DNA from: Neptunomonas qingdaonensis
GTDB lineage: Bacteria > Pseudomonadota > Gammaproteobacteria > Pseudomonadales > Balneatricaceae
Reading direction: 5' to 3'
Assembly: GCF_900113275.1 (NCBI RefSeq)
Contig: NZ_FOOU01000020.1
Location: forward strand, 1 to 55,523
Length of the DNA stretch: 55,523 nt
How positions within the stretch are numbered: the stretch's first letter is position 1; every line of letters starts with the position of its first letter. This document shows, piece after piece, positions 21,125-30,289 of the stretch. The notes beneath the pieces are model-generated. The model had not been told where the DNA came from, searched no databases, and saw nothing but the letters and a program-made list of their open reading frames with translations. Position numbers and translations under genes: made by a program.

Positions 21125-22342
21125 ATGGCTATTATGATGTTTGAAAAATATCCGGCTTCGCGTTGGGAAACATTACTGAGCAATGGTTTCAGGTTGTTGT
21201 TTCTTTGCGTGGGAGCAGCGGGTGTTATTTTAATGGGGTTGTGGTTAGCGATCCTGAAAGGATTCTGGTACGGGAGTTCTATCGCGGTGCCACTGGCGCA
21301 GTGGCATGGCCATGAGATGTTGTTCGGCCTTGTGGGTGCAGCTATCGGTGGCTTTTTGTTAGCCGCTGTTTCTAAATGGACCAACCGTTTGCCTGTGAGT
21401 GGTATGCCGCTTGCCATATTAGTGATGTGTTGGATACTGGGGCGGTTGGCGATGCTTAGTTCTGCGCAGTTACCTTACGGTATTGTAGCGGCCGTGGATC
21501 TGCTTTATGGCGTTTTGCTGGTTTTCATCATTGGTCGTGAGATTATGGCTGGCGGTAACAAGCGTAACTTTAAAATCGTAGTGATGCTGGGCTTGTTCAG
21601 CGTTTTTAATCTGCTGTTTCATCTCGGTCATCGCTATGGCGTTGAATATAGCGAGATGGCACTACGCGGTGTCATTATGCAAATTAGTCTGATGATTGCA
21701 CTGATCGGTGGACGCATTACCCCCTCCTTTACACGTAATTATCTGGTTCAGAAAGAACCTGACTCAGACAAACCGCTGCCGATGCTATTTAATCGCTTTG
21801 ACATGTTTGTCAGCGCATCCCTGATTGTGGCTGCTATCTCGTGGGTGCTGGTTCCGGTCAATGTCATAACGGGTGGCTTGTTGTGTCTGGCGGGTGTCGC
21901 TCAATGGGCGCGGATCAGTCGCTGGCAGGGGCAAAGGATTTTAGCTGAACCTCTGTTATGGGTATTGCATCTTGGCTTTGTGTGGCTAGGTGCGGGGCTT
22001 GTGTTGCTTGGGCTATCTGCATTCTCATTGGTTAATGCTTCTGCAGGACTGCATGCTATTGGTGTCGGCGCTATGGCAGGAATGATTCTTGGTGTTGCTT
22101 CCCGGGCTGCGCTTGGCCATACCCAGCGTGCATTGGTAGCAGGAAAAATGATGAGTATTGCTTTTGTACTCATTAGTATTACTGCACTACTCAGAGTCGC
22201 GGCAGTACTGGTAGATGGCGTCGCTTATGAGCACTTTATTTTAAGTGCCGGTGTTATTTGGCTAGTAGCGTTTGTTCTGTTTTGCATTCGCTATGTGCCG
22301 ATCCTGATATCACCTGCGCCTAGTTGGAAAAATCCTCGCTAG
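21125..22342 (+). CDS. nnrS: NnrS family membrane protein (nitric-oxide tolerance)
   Basis: The 405-aa product is almost wholly hydrophobic with about 12 membrane segments. It carries NnrS-family signatures: an N-terminal NGFRLLFLCVGAAG, then AQWHGHEMLFGLVGAAIGGFLLAAVSKWTNR (His residues possibly binding haem/copper), GRITPSFTRNYL in the middle and AGMILGVASRAALGHT near the end. NnrS proteins protect against nitrosative stress; the biochemical role is not settled. TTGAGAG precedes the ATG. It is a single gene between pnp and the convergent rsmC, with its own promoter. Confidence 0.88.
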   Translation: MAIMMFEKYPASRWETLLSNGFRLLFLCVGAAGVILMGLWLAILKGFWYGSSIAVPLAQWHGHEMLFGLVGAAIGGFLLAAVSKWTNRLPVSGMPLAILVMCWILGRLAMLSSAQLPYGIVAAVDLLYGVLLVFIIGREIMAGGNKRNFKIVVMLGLFSVFNLLFHLGHRYGVEYSEMALRGVIMQISLMIALIGGRITPSFTRNYLVQKEPDSDKPLPMLFNRFDMFVSASLIVAAISWVLVPVNVITGGLLCLAGVAQWARISRWQGQRILAEPLLWVLHLGFVWLGAGLVLLGLSAFSLVNASAGLHAIGVGAMAGMILGVASRAALGHTQRALVAGKMMSIAFVLISITALLRVAAVLVDGVAYEHFILSAGVIWLVAFVLFCIRYVPILISPAPSWKNPR

Positions 22343-22368
22343 GTTTATCTTAAAAAAACAGATAAGCA

Positions 22369-23418
22369 CTATATTTTTGGCTGAGAGAGCCGGACTAATT
22401 TAAAGTGGCCTGTAATGATGGGCGTTTCGCAGTGCGTAAAGTAACGACTGGCTTTGCGTTCCAGCGGGATATGCAGATTCACTACAAAAATGGCGATGCC
22501 TTTGTTCGTTAAATGTGTGGCAGCACTTTGCAGAAAACGATCTGTCAGATCGTTTTCAACGCCAAAGCCTGAATGAAAGGGTGGGTTGCAGATAACCAGC
22601 GGGTAGCGTGAGTTAATATTATCGGCGCAATTATCCGCCAGTGCTTTTCCCTGTAACTGATAGTGATCCAAATTAGCCTGGCAGGCAGCAACCGCCGCCG
22701 CATTGTTATCCGTTGCGGTGATGCTAATGTTGAGGAGTCTGGCGCTATGAAGACTAAGGTAGCCGTAGCCACAGCCGATATCTAAAGCAGAATCAATATC
22801 GTTGTTCTCTGCAACCAGCATTTCCAGATGCTGTATTAGTAGTTCACTTCCCTTATCAATTTTGTCCCAGCCGAAAATACCGGGTTTACTCCAAAACCTG
22901 AAGTGCGAGTCGCTGGGAGCCTGTCTCAGGCTGCGATAGGACTTGTCATCCAGAGTCGTACGCGAAGGGCCGTCAAAAGTGATTTTTCCTGCCCATGTTT
23001 GTTTATCTGCTTTCCAGGTTTGGGTAGGAATGTTTGTCAGTGTACCTGCACGTTGAATAAAGCCTTTGATGCCTTCTTGTTTCGAGCCGCTGATATACAG
23101 CGAACCTCCGCCAGAGAGTAAACGCTGCGCCTGGTTGATAATGTAATGGGCTTGCGCTTTTTCTTTAGGAATACGTAAGAAAATGGACTGGAAATGATGC
23201 TCGCCTAAGGTTTCGAGCAAGTAGTCATTAAAACTGCAGTTCCAGCCTTGCCGCTGTAAGTCCTGAGTAATATCCAGGCGGTTTGAAATAGCGCTGATCA
23301 GTGGGATGGCGGGCGGAACGATTTGTGTAGAAATATTCTCATCTACAATCCATAACGCGGCTGCACTCACGTGCTTAAACTCTGAATAAAGCAGGTCAAA
23401 GGCTTTATCTGTACTCAT
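22369..23418 (-). CDS. rsmC: 16S rRNA (guanine-1207 N2)-methyltransferase, RsmC type
   Basis: The 349-aa product has a degenerate N-terminal methyltransferase-like domain (about 1-170) and a catalytic C-terminal one. The SAM site is ALDIGCGYGYLS (about residue 212) and the substrate-base motif NPPFHSG lies near 280. This two-domain plan is shared by RsmC (16S G1207) and RlmG (23S G1835). I prefer RsmC by length (343 aa in E. coli), but RlmG is possible. The start overlaps the rsuA stop by four bases, so two rRNA-modifying enzymes are co-expressed. Confidence 0.8.
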   Translation of the reverse strand: MSTDKAFDLLYSEFKHVSAAALWIVDENISTQIVPPAIPLISAISNRLDITQDLQRQGWNCSFNDYLLETLGEHHFQSIFLRIPKEKAQAHYIINQAQRLLSGGGSLYISGSKQEGIKGFIQRAGTLTNIPTQTWKADKQTWAGKITFDGPSRTTLDDKSYRSLRQAPSDSHFRFWSKPGIFGWDKIDKGSELLIQHLEMLVAENNDIDSALDIGCGYGYLSLHSARLLNISITATDNNAAAVAACQANLDHYQLQGKALADNCADNINSRYPLVICNPPFHSGFGVENDLTDRFLQSAATHLTNKGIAIFVVNLHIPLERKASRYFTHCETPIITGHFKLVRLSQPKI

Positions 23419-24110
23419 CTGCTTAAATTGATCTCGTCAGCCGTTAACTCACGATACTCGCCGGGAGCCAGAGACTCATCAAGAATAATGTGGCCAATAC
23501 GATCGCGATGTAACTTGGTAACCTTATTTCCCACTGCAGCAAACATGCGCTTTACCTGATGATAACGGCCTTCGGTTAACGTCAGAAAGGCTTCATCAAC
23601 GCCAATAATTTCAAGTTCAGCGGGTTTGGTCAGGTGCTTCTCATTCAAGAGTTGTACGCCTTGGGCAAACTGCTCTACCGTTGATTCTGCAATAGGGTCA
23701 GCTGTTTCCAGCAGGTAGCGTTTGCCTTGCTTATGTTTGGGAGAGGTGATTTTGTGAGACCACTGGCCATCGTCAGTAATCAGGAGTAAGCCGGTGGTAT
23801 CTAGATCGAGTCTGCCCGCCAGATGAAGGTCGTTGGGTCGCGGCTCATCGATAAGCAGGCCCATCACAGTGGCATTGTTAGGGTCATCGGAGGAACAGAC
23901 GTAACCAAAAGGCTTGTTCATCATGAAATAGCGCGGACGCGGTGCCTCAATGCGCATTTCCTGAAACGTGACAACATCATCCTCTGAAACTTGCAGTGAT
24001 GAATCGCGGGTGGCGATACCATTAACGGTGGCCAAATCTTTATGTATCAGGCGTTTAATGTCTTTTCTGGAGAGGCCGGTAGTTTGGGACAAATACTTAT
24101 CTAGACGCAT
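23415..24110 (-). CDS. rsuA: 16S rRNA pseudouridine-516 synthase
   Basis: RsuA makes pseudouridine 516 in 16S rRNA. From ATG 24110 the product is 231 aa, exactly the E. coli length, and begins MRLDKYLSQTTGLSRKDIK (S4-like RNA-binding domain). The catalytic Asp is in HLAGRLDLDTTGLLLITDDGQ, followed by EGRYHQVKRMFAAVGNKV. An AGGAAAG site lies ten bases upstream. A longer in-frame start at 24167 would lie upstream of a likely -10 box and adds residues absent from the family. Confidence 0.93.
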   Translation of the reverse strand: MRLDKYLSQTTGLSRKDIKRLIHKDLATVNGIATRDSSLQVSEDDVVTFQEMRIEAPRPRYFMMNKPFGYVCSSDDPNNATVMGLLIDEPRPNDLHLAGRLDLDTTGLLLITDDGQWSHKITSPKHKQGKRYLLETADPIAESTVEQFAQGVQLLNEKHLTKPAELEIIGVDEAFLTLTEGRYHQVKRMFAAVGNKVTKLHRDRIGHIILDESLAPGEYRELTADEINLSR

Positions 24111-24141
24111 GTTAGGTAAACTTTCCTGAATACAAAAAGTC

Positions 24142-24169
24142 ATTATAACGTGCTCAGACGCGTCCAAGA
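24142..24169 (-). promoter_or_regulatory. Candidate rsuA-rsmC promoter
   Basis: On the minus strand a consensus -10 TATAAT (24147-24142) follows TCTTGG (24169-24164) at 16 bases. It lies about 30 bases before the chosen rsuA start. The -35 match is poor. Confidence 0.35.
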
Positions 24170-24276
24170 ACCAAATTCATAGCTTCGCTTGAAAAACCAG
24201 AGACCGGTGATGATTTAAATGCATCTGGGTGCTGCCTTGCGGTAGAATATGAGGCTTCAAATGAAGGTGTATTACT

Positions 24277-25113
24277 GTGAAGCTTTTTGTAAATAATCTG
24301 ACAAATGTAGATTTTTCCTATTTGCACTCATCTCGAGGCTTGATGGGTGAGTCTTGGTTGCTGCAGCTTGAGCTGGATGGCGCGCTTAATGAACAAGGAA
24401 TGGTCTGCGATTTCGGGATTGTGAAAAAGCTGACACGTGAATGGATGGATAAAACGATTGATCATGCGTTATTAGTGCCCACCCGAATGGATAATCTCAA
24501 GGTGGAGCAAGCGGTTGGTCAAACCCGGGTTGAGTGGGTCTATCCGGATGGACAGGCGTTTAATTGCCTATCTCCAAGCAAAGCGATTGCGCTGATCGAT
24601 GTTGAGGAGATAACGCCAGAGTCGATGGCTGAATGGTGCAGAGCGCAACTCATTGAGTTATTTCCCCAGGAAGTAAAAGGTCTCAATCTGCGATTTGTTG
24701 CCGAACAGATTGATGGTGACTTTTATCATTACAGTCATGGTTTGCAGCAACATGACGGGAATTGCCAGCGTATAGCTCATGGCCACCGCTCGCGTATTGA
24801 AATATTTCTCAATGGTGAGCGTGATCAAAAACTAGAGCATGAGTGGGCATCGCGTTGGAGCGATATTTATATTGGCACGTCAGCTCACCGTAAAGAGAGT
24901 GCGGAAGGAATGCATACTTACGAATATCGTGCTCCTCAAGGCGAGTTTTCACTGACGTTACCTGCGCAATACTGCTACGACATTGATACAGAAAGTACAG
25001 TGGAGCAAATAGCACGTCATTTGGCCGCGCGGATTAAGCAGATGAAGCCATTCGATGAAGTGTTGGTGCGAGCTTATGAGGGCGTGGGTAAAGGCGCTGT
25101 CTCTCAGGTCTAG
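24277..25113 (+). CDS. Tandem T-fold protein related to QueD / 6-pyruvoyl-tetrahydropterin synthase
   Basis: The 278-aa product is about twice the length of QueD (about 120 aa) and reads as two T-fold units. The first keeps the QueD segment GMVCDFG...IDHALL (Asp62-His63) and Glu143, but has GES where the zinc-binding HGH should be. The second has the zinc/catalytic part: His154, Cys163, and His168-Gly-His170, then Glu268, but no Asp-His pair. The active-site residues are thus shared between halves. Start is GTG 24277 after AAGGTG. No queC or queE lies nearby, so the substrate is unknown. Confidence 0.75.
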   Translation: MKLFVNNLTNVDFSYLHSSRGLMGESWLLQLELDGALNEQGMVCDFGIVKKLTREWMDKTIDHALLVPTRMDNLKVEQAVGQTRVEWVYPDGQAFNCLSPSKAIALIDVEEITPESMAEWCRAQLIELFPQEVKGLNLRFVAEQIDGDFYHYSHGLQQHDGNCQRIAHGHRSRIEIFLNGERDQKLEHEWASRWSDIYIGTSAHRKESAEGMHTYEYRAPQGEFSLTLPAQYCYDIDTESTVEQIARHLAARIKQMKPFDEVLVRAYEGVGKGAVSQV

Positions 25114-25147
25114 TTGCACTGGAGGCTTGGCTTTCGACAAAGAAAAT

Positions 25148-25182
25148 AAAAAAAACCGCAGCCTGAAGCTGCGGTTTTTTTT
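25148..25182. terminator. Bidirectional terminator
   Basis: The stem AAAAAAAACCGCAGC / GCTGCGGTTTTTTTT with loop CTGAA lies between two convergent genes and has an A run on one side and a T run on the other, so it works in both directions. Confidence 0.93.
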
Positions 25183-25199
25183 ATGCGATAAGCTAATGA

Positions 25200-26381
25200 C
25201 TAGTCGCGTTCGATAGCCAGTGCAGTACCCATACCACCACCAATACACAGAGTGGCCAGGCCTTTCTTCGCATCACGTTTGATCATTTCATGAACCAATG
25301 ATACGAAAATACGGCAACCTGAAGCACCGATTGGGTGTCCTAGTGCAATTGCACCACCGTTAACGTTGACGATGTTAGTATCCCAGCCAAGGTCGCGGTT
25401 AACTGACATTGCTTGTGCGGCAAATGCTTCATTGGCTTCAACCAGTTCAAGATCAGCGACAGACCAACCTGCTTTCTCCAGAGCTTTCTGTGTAGCGCAG
25501 ATAGGACCTGTACCCATGATGGCAGGATCAACACCTGCAGATGCGTAAGCTTTAATACGTGCTAAAACAGGCAAGCCCAGTTCTGCTGCTTTTTCAGCAG
25601 AGCAAAGCATGACTGCTGCAGCGCCATCGTTAATCGTAGAGCTGTTGCCTGCCGTGACTGTCCCATCCTTTTTGAAGGCGGGGCGCAGTTTTGCTAATGC
25701 TTCAGGTGTACAGCCAAAGCGGGGTTGCTCATCAGTATCAAAGACAACCGGGTCACCTTTGCGCTGTGGAATCAGAACAGGAAAAATTTCACCTTTAAAG
25801 CGTCCAGAGGTGACAGCCGCTTCGGCTTTGTTCTGTGATGCGCTGGCAAATGCATCTTGTTCTTCACGCGTAAAACCGTATTTTTCAACGATGTTTTCAG
25901 TGGTGATACCCATGTGGTAGTTGTTGAACGCATCCCACAGACCGTCATTAATCATGGTATCGACCATTTTCCAGTCACCCATGCGTGCACCATTGCGCGA
26001 GTTCGGCAAGACATGAGGAGAGCTGCTCATGTTTTCTTGTCCGCCGGCAATGATAACATCAGCGTCGCCGCAGCGAATCGCTTGAGCAGCCATTTGAATA
26101 GCCTTCAGGCCTGAACCACACACTTTGTTAATAGTCAGTGCAGGAACTTCTTGAGGAATACCGGCATTGATCAGTGATTGACGTGCAGGGTTTTGACCAC
26201 AGCCCGCTGCCAGAACCTGTCCAAGGATAACTTCGTCAATTTGTGCAGGATCAATTTTCGTCTGTTCTATTAGGCCTTTAAGTACCGTAGCACCTAAATC
26301 GGTCGCTTTTACGCTAGCTAAAGAACCATTAAATGTGCCAACCGCAGTACGGCCAGCAGCAACAATAACGACTTCACGCAT
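25200..26381 (-). CDS. Acetyl-CoA acetyltransferase (thiolase)
   Basis: The 393-aa product is a biosynthetic-type thiolase that condenses two acetyl-CoA to acetoacetyl-CoA or runs in reverse. Catalytic residues are present: acyl-carrying Cys in [11 protein letters not shown] (about residue 88), His in [16 protein letters not shown] and Cys in [10 protein letters not shown]. The Asn-Glu-Ala-Phe motif is EANEAFAAQ. It stands alone, without phaB, atoDA or fadB beside it, so whether it serves polyhydroxybutyrate synthesis, ketone use or general metabolism cannot be told. Similar to PhaA/AtoB. Confidence 0.92.
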   Translation of the reverse strand: MREVVIVAAGRTAVGTFNGSLASVKATDLGATVLKGLIEQTKIDPAQIDEVILGQVLAAGCGQNPARQSLINAGIPQEVPALTINKVCGSGLKAIQMAAQAIRCGDADVIIAGGQENMSSSPHVLPNSRNGARMGDWKMVDTMINDGLWDAFNNYHMGITTENIVEKYGFTREEQDAFASASQNKAEAAVTSGRFKGEIFPVLIPQRKGDPVVFDTDEQPRFGCTPEALAKLRPAFKKDGTVTAGNSSTINDGAAAVMLCSAEKAAELGLPVLARIKAYASAGVDPAIMGTGPICATQKALEKAGWSVADLELVEANEAFAAQAMSVNRDLGWDTNIVNVNGGAIALGHPIGASGCRIFVSLVHEMIKRDAKKGLATLCIGGGMGTALAIERD

Positions 26382-26418
26382 GATTGTGCCTCTTATCAGT
26401 AAACTCTATCCGGTCACT

Positions 26419-26447
26419 TTTATATTAAAGAGATCCGAATGATGCAA
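26419..26447 (-). promoter_or_regulatory. Candidate sigma-70 promoter of the thiolase gene
   Basis: On the minus strand TTGCAT (26447-26442) and TATAAA (26424-26419) are separated by exactly 17 bases, about 35 bases before the thiolase ATG. The rest of the 283-base gap to panC shows a run of nine T residues (about 26488-26497) and no gene. Confidence 0.5.
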
Positions 26448-26664
26448 GTGCCTATTAACAGCCCTGCAGGAGTCAGCTTAGTAGTTGGTTTTTTTTTCCG
26501 TAATTCGAAAAATATCAGTGTGAGCAACCGAGAAGGCTATTGCAAGCACCTTAAGCAATAAACATTGAAAAAGGTGCCGACAATTAGTCGTATTGAAAGA
26601 GGGCGCTTTTTGCCGATGTATAAGTTAACTGCTTTAGAGATTAACTACTTAGAGGCTAACAGCT

Positions 26665-27513
26665 TCAGAGATTGATCACCTGATTATCGAGAAGACGGGC
26701 TGCGCCCATATAAGCAGCGGCAAGTATCACCAGCTGCGTATCGTCTTTTGATGCTGCCAGTAGATCACTCTGGCGTGCAATGACGAAGTAGTCACGCTTG
26801 AAGCCTGCGGCTTCGAGTTGTCGCTGTGCAGCCTCAACGAGTGCGTCGAAATCAGTGTTGCCTTGCTCGATTGCTTGCGCCGTAGTCTTAAGAGTTTTAT
26901 TGAGGGCGGTGGCTGCGCTGAGTTCTTCTTCAGAGAGGTAGCCATTTCGGGAACTCAATGCCAGGCCATGTTCATTTCGAACGATGGGCGAACCCTGAAT
27001 AGTGATGGGTAGGCTCAGGTCTTTAGTCATTTTGCGGATGACGAAAAGCTGCTGGTAATCTTTAGCGCCAAAAATAGCTAAATCTGGCTGCACCATGCCG
27101 AACAGTTTACAGACAATAGTAGCAACCCCCTGGAAGTGACCCGGACGGCTAGCACCACAGTAAAGGTCAGATACATCAGGAACTTCTACCATGGTCTGTT
27201 TTTCGCGCCCATCAGGATAAACTTCTTCCTCTGAAGGTACGAATAAATAGTGGCAACCAACGGTTGCTAGCTTTTCCTGATCGGCTTCAAGCGTACGCGG
27301 GTATTTGTCGAGATCCTCGCCAGCGGAAAACTGCAGCGGGTTAACAAAAATAGTGGAGACAATGATGTCGGCATTTTCCTTTGCCTGCTTTACCAGAGCG
27401 ATGTGCCCCGCGTGCAGGTTACCCATTGTCGGGACTAAACCAATTTTCTTGCCGTGTGCGCGTTCCTCCGCCAGAAGCTGGCGGAGCTCGTTGAGTGTGT
27501 GAATCGTTTTCAT
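26665..27513 (-). CDS. panC: Pantothenate synthetase
   Basis: PanC condenses pantoate and beta-alanine with ATP to pantothenate, for coenzyme A. The product has 282 aa. Motifs: GLVPTMGNLHAGHIALV (HIGH-like, about 26-42), VNPLQFSAGEDLDKYPRT, FGAKDYQQL, and the KMSKS-like stretch LALSSRNGYLS. It starts three bases after the panB stop. panD is not in the window. Confidence 0.96.
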   Translation of the reverse strand: MKTIHTLNELRQLLAEERAHGKKIGLVPTMGNLHAGHIALVKQAKENADIIVSTIFVNPLQFSAGEDLDKYPRTLEADQEKLATVGCHYLFVPSEEEVYPDGREKQTMVEVPDVSDLYCGASRPGHFQGVATIVCKLFGMVQPDLAIFGAKDYQQLFVIRKMTKDLSLPITIQGSPIVRNEHGLALSSRNGYLSEEELSAATALNKTLKTTAQAIEQGNTDFDALVEAAQRQLEAAGFKRDYFVIARQSDLLAASKDDTQLVILAAAYMGAARLLDNQVINL

Positions 27514-27516
27514 AAG

Positions 27517-28311
27517 TTATTCGAAACTGTGCTCTGGGCCCGGGAAGCTACCTTGCTTCACTGCGGCTACATAATTTTGGATTGCCGATGGGATGTCAGC
27601 AGCGTCTTCCATGAAGTTTTTAACAAACTTAGGACTTCTGCCTGGTGTGATACCGAGCATGTCGTGTAATACCAATACCTGGGCATCCGTCGAGACACCG
27701 GCACCTATGCCGATGACCGGGATATCAACCGCTTGCGTGACTTCTTCTGCCAATAGAGAAGGAACGCACTCAAGTAATAAAATGCTGGCACCGGCTTCTT
27801 CGAGCCTGACAGCATCTTCAATCATTTGTTTTGCGCTGCCACGGTCGCGTCCCTGGACTTTGTAGCCGCCGAGTTTGTTCACCGCCTGAGGTGTCAGCCC
27901 CATATGCACACAGGTGGGTATGCCTCGTTCAGACAGTAACGAAACACTCTCAGACAACCAGGCATCGCCTTCGATCTTGATGATGTGAGCGCCGGCTTGC
28001 ATCAGCAAGGCGGCATTTTTCATCGTTTGTTCGGGTGTTGCATAACTCATAAATGGCATATCAGCCATTATCATGGCGCCCTGGTTGCCTTTGGCTACGC
28101 TGGCGGTGTGATAGATCATATCATCCATGGTGACAGGCAAAGTGCTATCCTGTCCCTGTAGAACCATTCCAAGAGAATCGCCTACCAGAATCACTTCTAC
28201 CCCAGCTTCGCTGACAACATGCGCAAAGCATGCATCGTATGCGGTCAGGACAGTGAATTTTTCACCTGCCTGCTTGAAGGTGGATAATGTATGTAATGTG
28301 ACTTTGTTCAT
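27517..28311 (-). CDS. panB: 3-methyl-2-oxobutanoate hydroxymethyltransferase
   Basis: PanB transfers a hydroxymethyl group from methylene-tetrahydrofolate to ketoisovalerate, the first pantoate step. From ATG 28311 the product has 264 aa; a TTG two codons earlier is possible. It shows [12 protein letters not shown], the Mg-binding [32 protein letters not shown] and [15 protein letters not shown], then LLLECVP with the catalytic Glu. The panB-panC pair follows folK, which makes a precursor of the folate cofactor PanB uses. Confidence 0.96.
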   Translation of the reverse strand: MNKVTLHTLSTFKQAGEKFTVLTAYDACFAHVVSEAGVEVILVGDSLGMVLQGQDSTLPVTMDDMIYHTASVAKGNQGAMIMADMPFMSYATPEQTMKNAALLMQAGAHIIKIEGDAWLSESVSLLSERGIPTCVHMGLTPQAVNKLGGYKVQGRDRGSAKQMIEDAVRLEEAGASILLLECVPSLLAEEVTQAVDIPVIGIGAGVSTDAQVLVLHDMLGITPGRSPKFVKNFMEDAADIPSAIQNYVAAVKQGSFPGPEHSFE

Positions 28312-28356
28312 AGGCAACTCGATCGATTAATAGGGATGCGCTGATTTCGAGCGTGA

Positions 28357-28854
28357 TTATACAGAGATCTTTTCCAGTGTGCCCAGCGGGCATGCTACTA
28401 ATAGATCATTTATTGACCTGCCATCGGGAAAAATCAGATCCGGAGAGACCTCAAATAAAGGCCAGAGTACAAAATTTCGTTCTGTAGCGAAAGGGTGAGG
28501 GACGCTTAGCCGGGAAGATTGAATGGATTGGTTACCAAATAAAATAATATCCAGATCCAATGTTCTGGGCCCCCAGTGTGTGTGACGTACACGCCGGTGT
28601 TGCTGTTCAAGCGACTGCAGTTGATCAAGCAGTGCTTCAGGTGCAAGACTTGTTTCAAGTAACGCAACGGCATTAATGTAGTCAGGCTGCCCGGCAGGAC
28701 CAACAGGGTCGGAGCGATATAAGCTCGAGCTGGATAGCAGATAAGTGTCGGCTATCTGCTGCAGCTCCTTTAATGCGGTCGTGACTTGCTGACGAGGATT
28801 TTCCAGATTGCTGCCCAAGCCAACATAGCAGTGGTTAGGCGTTACGCGGGTCAT
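28357..28854 (-). CDS. folK: 6-hydroxymethyl-7,8-dihydropterin pyrophosphokinase
   Basis: FolK phosphorylates 6-hydroxymethyl-dihydropterin for FolP. The 165-aa product has CYVGLGSNLENP, the pterin-binding SSLYRSDPVGP and the catalytic RRVRHTHWGPRTLDLDIILFG. The chosen ATG at 28854 lies inside pcnB (20-base overlap) with GAAGAG upstream, giving a length close to E. coli (159). A longer frame to 28899 adds residues unlike FolK. The pcnB-folK pair is conserved in gammaproteobacteria. Confidence 0.94.
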   Translation of the reverse strand: MTRVTPNHCYVGLGSNLENPRQQVTTALKELQQIADTYLLSSSSLYRSDPVGPAGQPDYINAVALLETSLAPEALLDQLQSLEQQHRRVRHTHWGPRTLDLDIILFGNQSIQSSRLSVPHPFATERNFVLWPLFEVSPDLIFPDGRSINDLLVACPLGTLEKISV

Positions 28855-30268
28855 TTTTAGCTCTTCTACGACGGCGAGGCTTACGCGAAGGTTGTCCATC
28901 AGAGGCTAACTCAGAAACCATTTGTTCTCTTTCCTGAGTTGATGCCGATTGATATTGAGTCCACCACTGGCCTAAATTATTCAGAGATTCACCGCTTTGC
29001 TCTCTTAATAGAAGCAGGTCGTATGCCGCACGAAAACGCGGATGCTCTAATAGCTGCTCCGCACGATTGCCAAAACGTTTCGGTAAGCGCAGTTGTAATT
29101 CCCAGATCTCTCTGATCGGTGTAGAAAATCGGCGTGGAATAGCGGTGCGCTTCACTTGTTGGGCAATGATATCGTTTGCGGCGGCATGCAGAGCAACCAG
29201 TTGAGGCATCTTGCTATTCTGCTTAAGAATTTCTTGCATGCGTGTTTGCAGCGGATGCCAGAGCAGAGTTGCAAATAAGAAAGCGGGTGTAACGCTTTTG
29301 CGCTGGTTGATACGTCTGTCAGTGTTTTTTAAGCCTTGCAATATCAGTGCTTCGGCTAAGCCATCGTCAGATTGTTTTTTGATGGCCTTTGTCGCAGAGG
29401 GCAGTAATTGTTCCAGCAAATGGTATTCTTTGAGCAACTGGTATGCCGTGGCAGCGTGGCCGGACTGAAATAGTTTTAATGTTTCATCAAACAGACGAGC
29501 GGGAGCGATATCCTGTAGCAGGTGGGCTTGTTGTCTGATCGGCGCGGCTGTTGCTTGCTCAATTTCAAAATCGAGTTTGGCGGCAAAACGAATCGCGCGC
29601 AGCATACGAACCGGGTCTTCTTTATACCGGTTGTCTGGGTTGCCGATCAGGCGGATCACTTTCTTCTGTATATCCTCATAGCCATTGGTGAAGTCGTAAA
29701 TACTGTGGTCTTTGACGCAATAATAGAGAGCGTTAATCGTGAAATCGCGACGTAGGGCATCTTCTTCTATTGTGCCGTAAACATTGTCGCGCAGGATCAG
29801 GCCGGATTCTGCTTGTTTACCTTTGACGTCGTCATCATTTTCTTCAGAGTCATGTCCTGCCCTGAAAGTAGCGACTTCAATGATTTCTCGTCCAAAGCGG
29901 ACATGCAGAAGTTTGAAGCGACGCCCTATCAAGCGTGAGCGTTGAAACAGTTCATGCGCTTCTTCAGGGTGTGCGTTGGTCGCAATATCAAAGTCTTTTG
30001 GGCGTTTTTTGATCAGGATGTCTCTGATGCAGCCGCCAACCAGATAGCCTTCATAACCAGCGTCCAGAAGTCGGTAGACGACTTTTGCCGCATTATCGTC
30101 TAAATGCTTGCGAGGGATCTGGTGTGTTTGTTCCGCAATGATACGCGCAGTATTGTCCTGGTCTGCCTGGGCCTCAGTATTCTGAATATGGATAGGCTCT
30201 TTCACAGGAGAAGAGGTCGGTTTGCTACGGAACAGTCCGGTAACTTTCTGGATTAAACGGTTAGGCAT
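28835..30268 (-). CDS. pcnB: Poly(A) polymerase I
   Basis: PcnB adds 3' poly(A) tails that speed RNA decay. From ATG 30268 the product has 477 aa. The nucleotidyltransferase domain has YLVGGCIRDILIKKRPKDFDIATNA, with the catalytic DFD, followed by RRFKLLHVRFG, RRDFTINALYY and the RNA-binding DNRYKEDPVRMLRAIRFAAKL. The C-terminus is basic (RKPRRRRRAKN). The open frame continues to 30400 but those residues, rich in Cys and His, do not look like PcnB and would overlap the putative CrcZ-like RNA. The exact start is uncertain. Confidence 0.92.
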   Translation of the reverse strand: MPNRLIQKVTGLFRSKPTSSPVKEPIHIQNTEAQADQDNTARIIAEQTHQIPRKHLDDNAAKVVYRLLDAGYEGYLVGGCIRDILIKKRPKDFDIATNAHPEEAHELFQRSRLIGRRFKLLHVRFGREIIEVATFRAGHDSEENDDDVKGKQAESGLILRDNVYGTIEEDALRRDFTINALYYCVKDHSIYDFTNGYEDIQKKVIRLIGNPDNRYKEDPVRMLRAIRFAAKLDFEIEQATAAPIRQQAHLLQDIAPARLFDETLKLFQSGHAATAYQLLKEYHLLEQLLPSATKAIKKQSDDGLAEALILQGLKNTDRRINQRKSVTPAFLFATLLWHPLQTRMQEILKQNSKMPQLVALHAAANDIIAQQVKRTAIPRRFSTPIREIWELQLRLPKRFGNRAEQLLEHPRFRAAYDLLLLREQSGESLNNLGQWWTQYQSASTQEREQMVSELASDGQPSRKPRRRRRAKNDPRNA

Positions 30269-30289
30269 GAGTTTTAAACTTTGCTCGTA

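Noticed and set aside
22345-22366. TTATCT / AGATAA repeat between nnrS and rsmC as a terminator
   Set aside because: Only six A-T-rich pairs with a nine-base loop and no T run; too weak to call.
26382-26664. A small gene or RNA between panC and the thiolase
   Set aside because: Apart from a thiolase promoter and a T run, no frame with a ribosome site or stable hairpin was seen.
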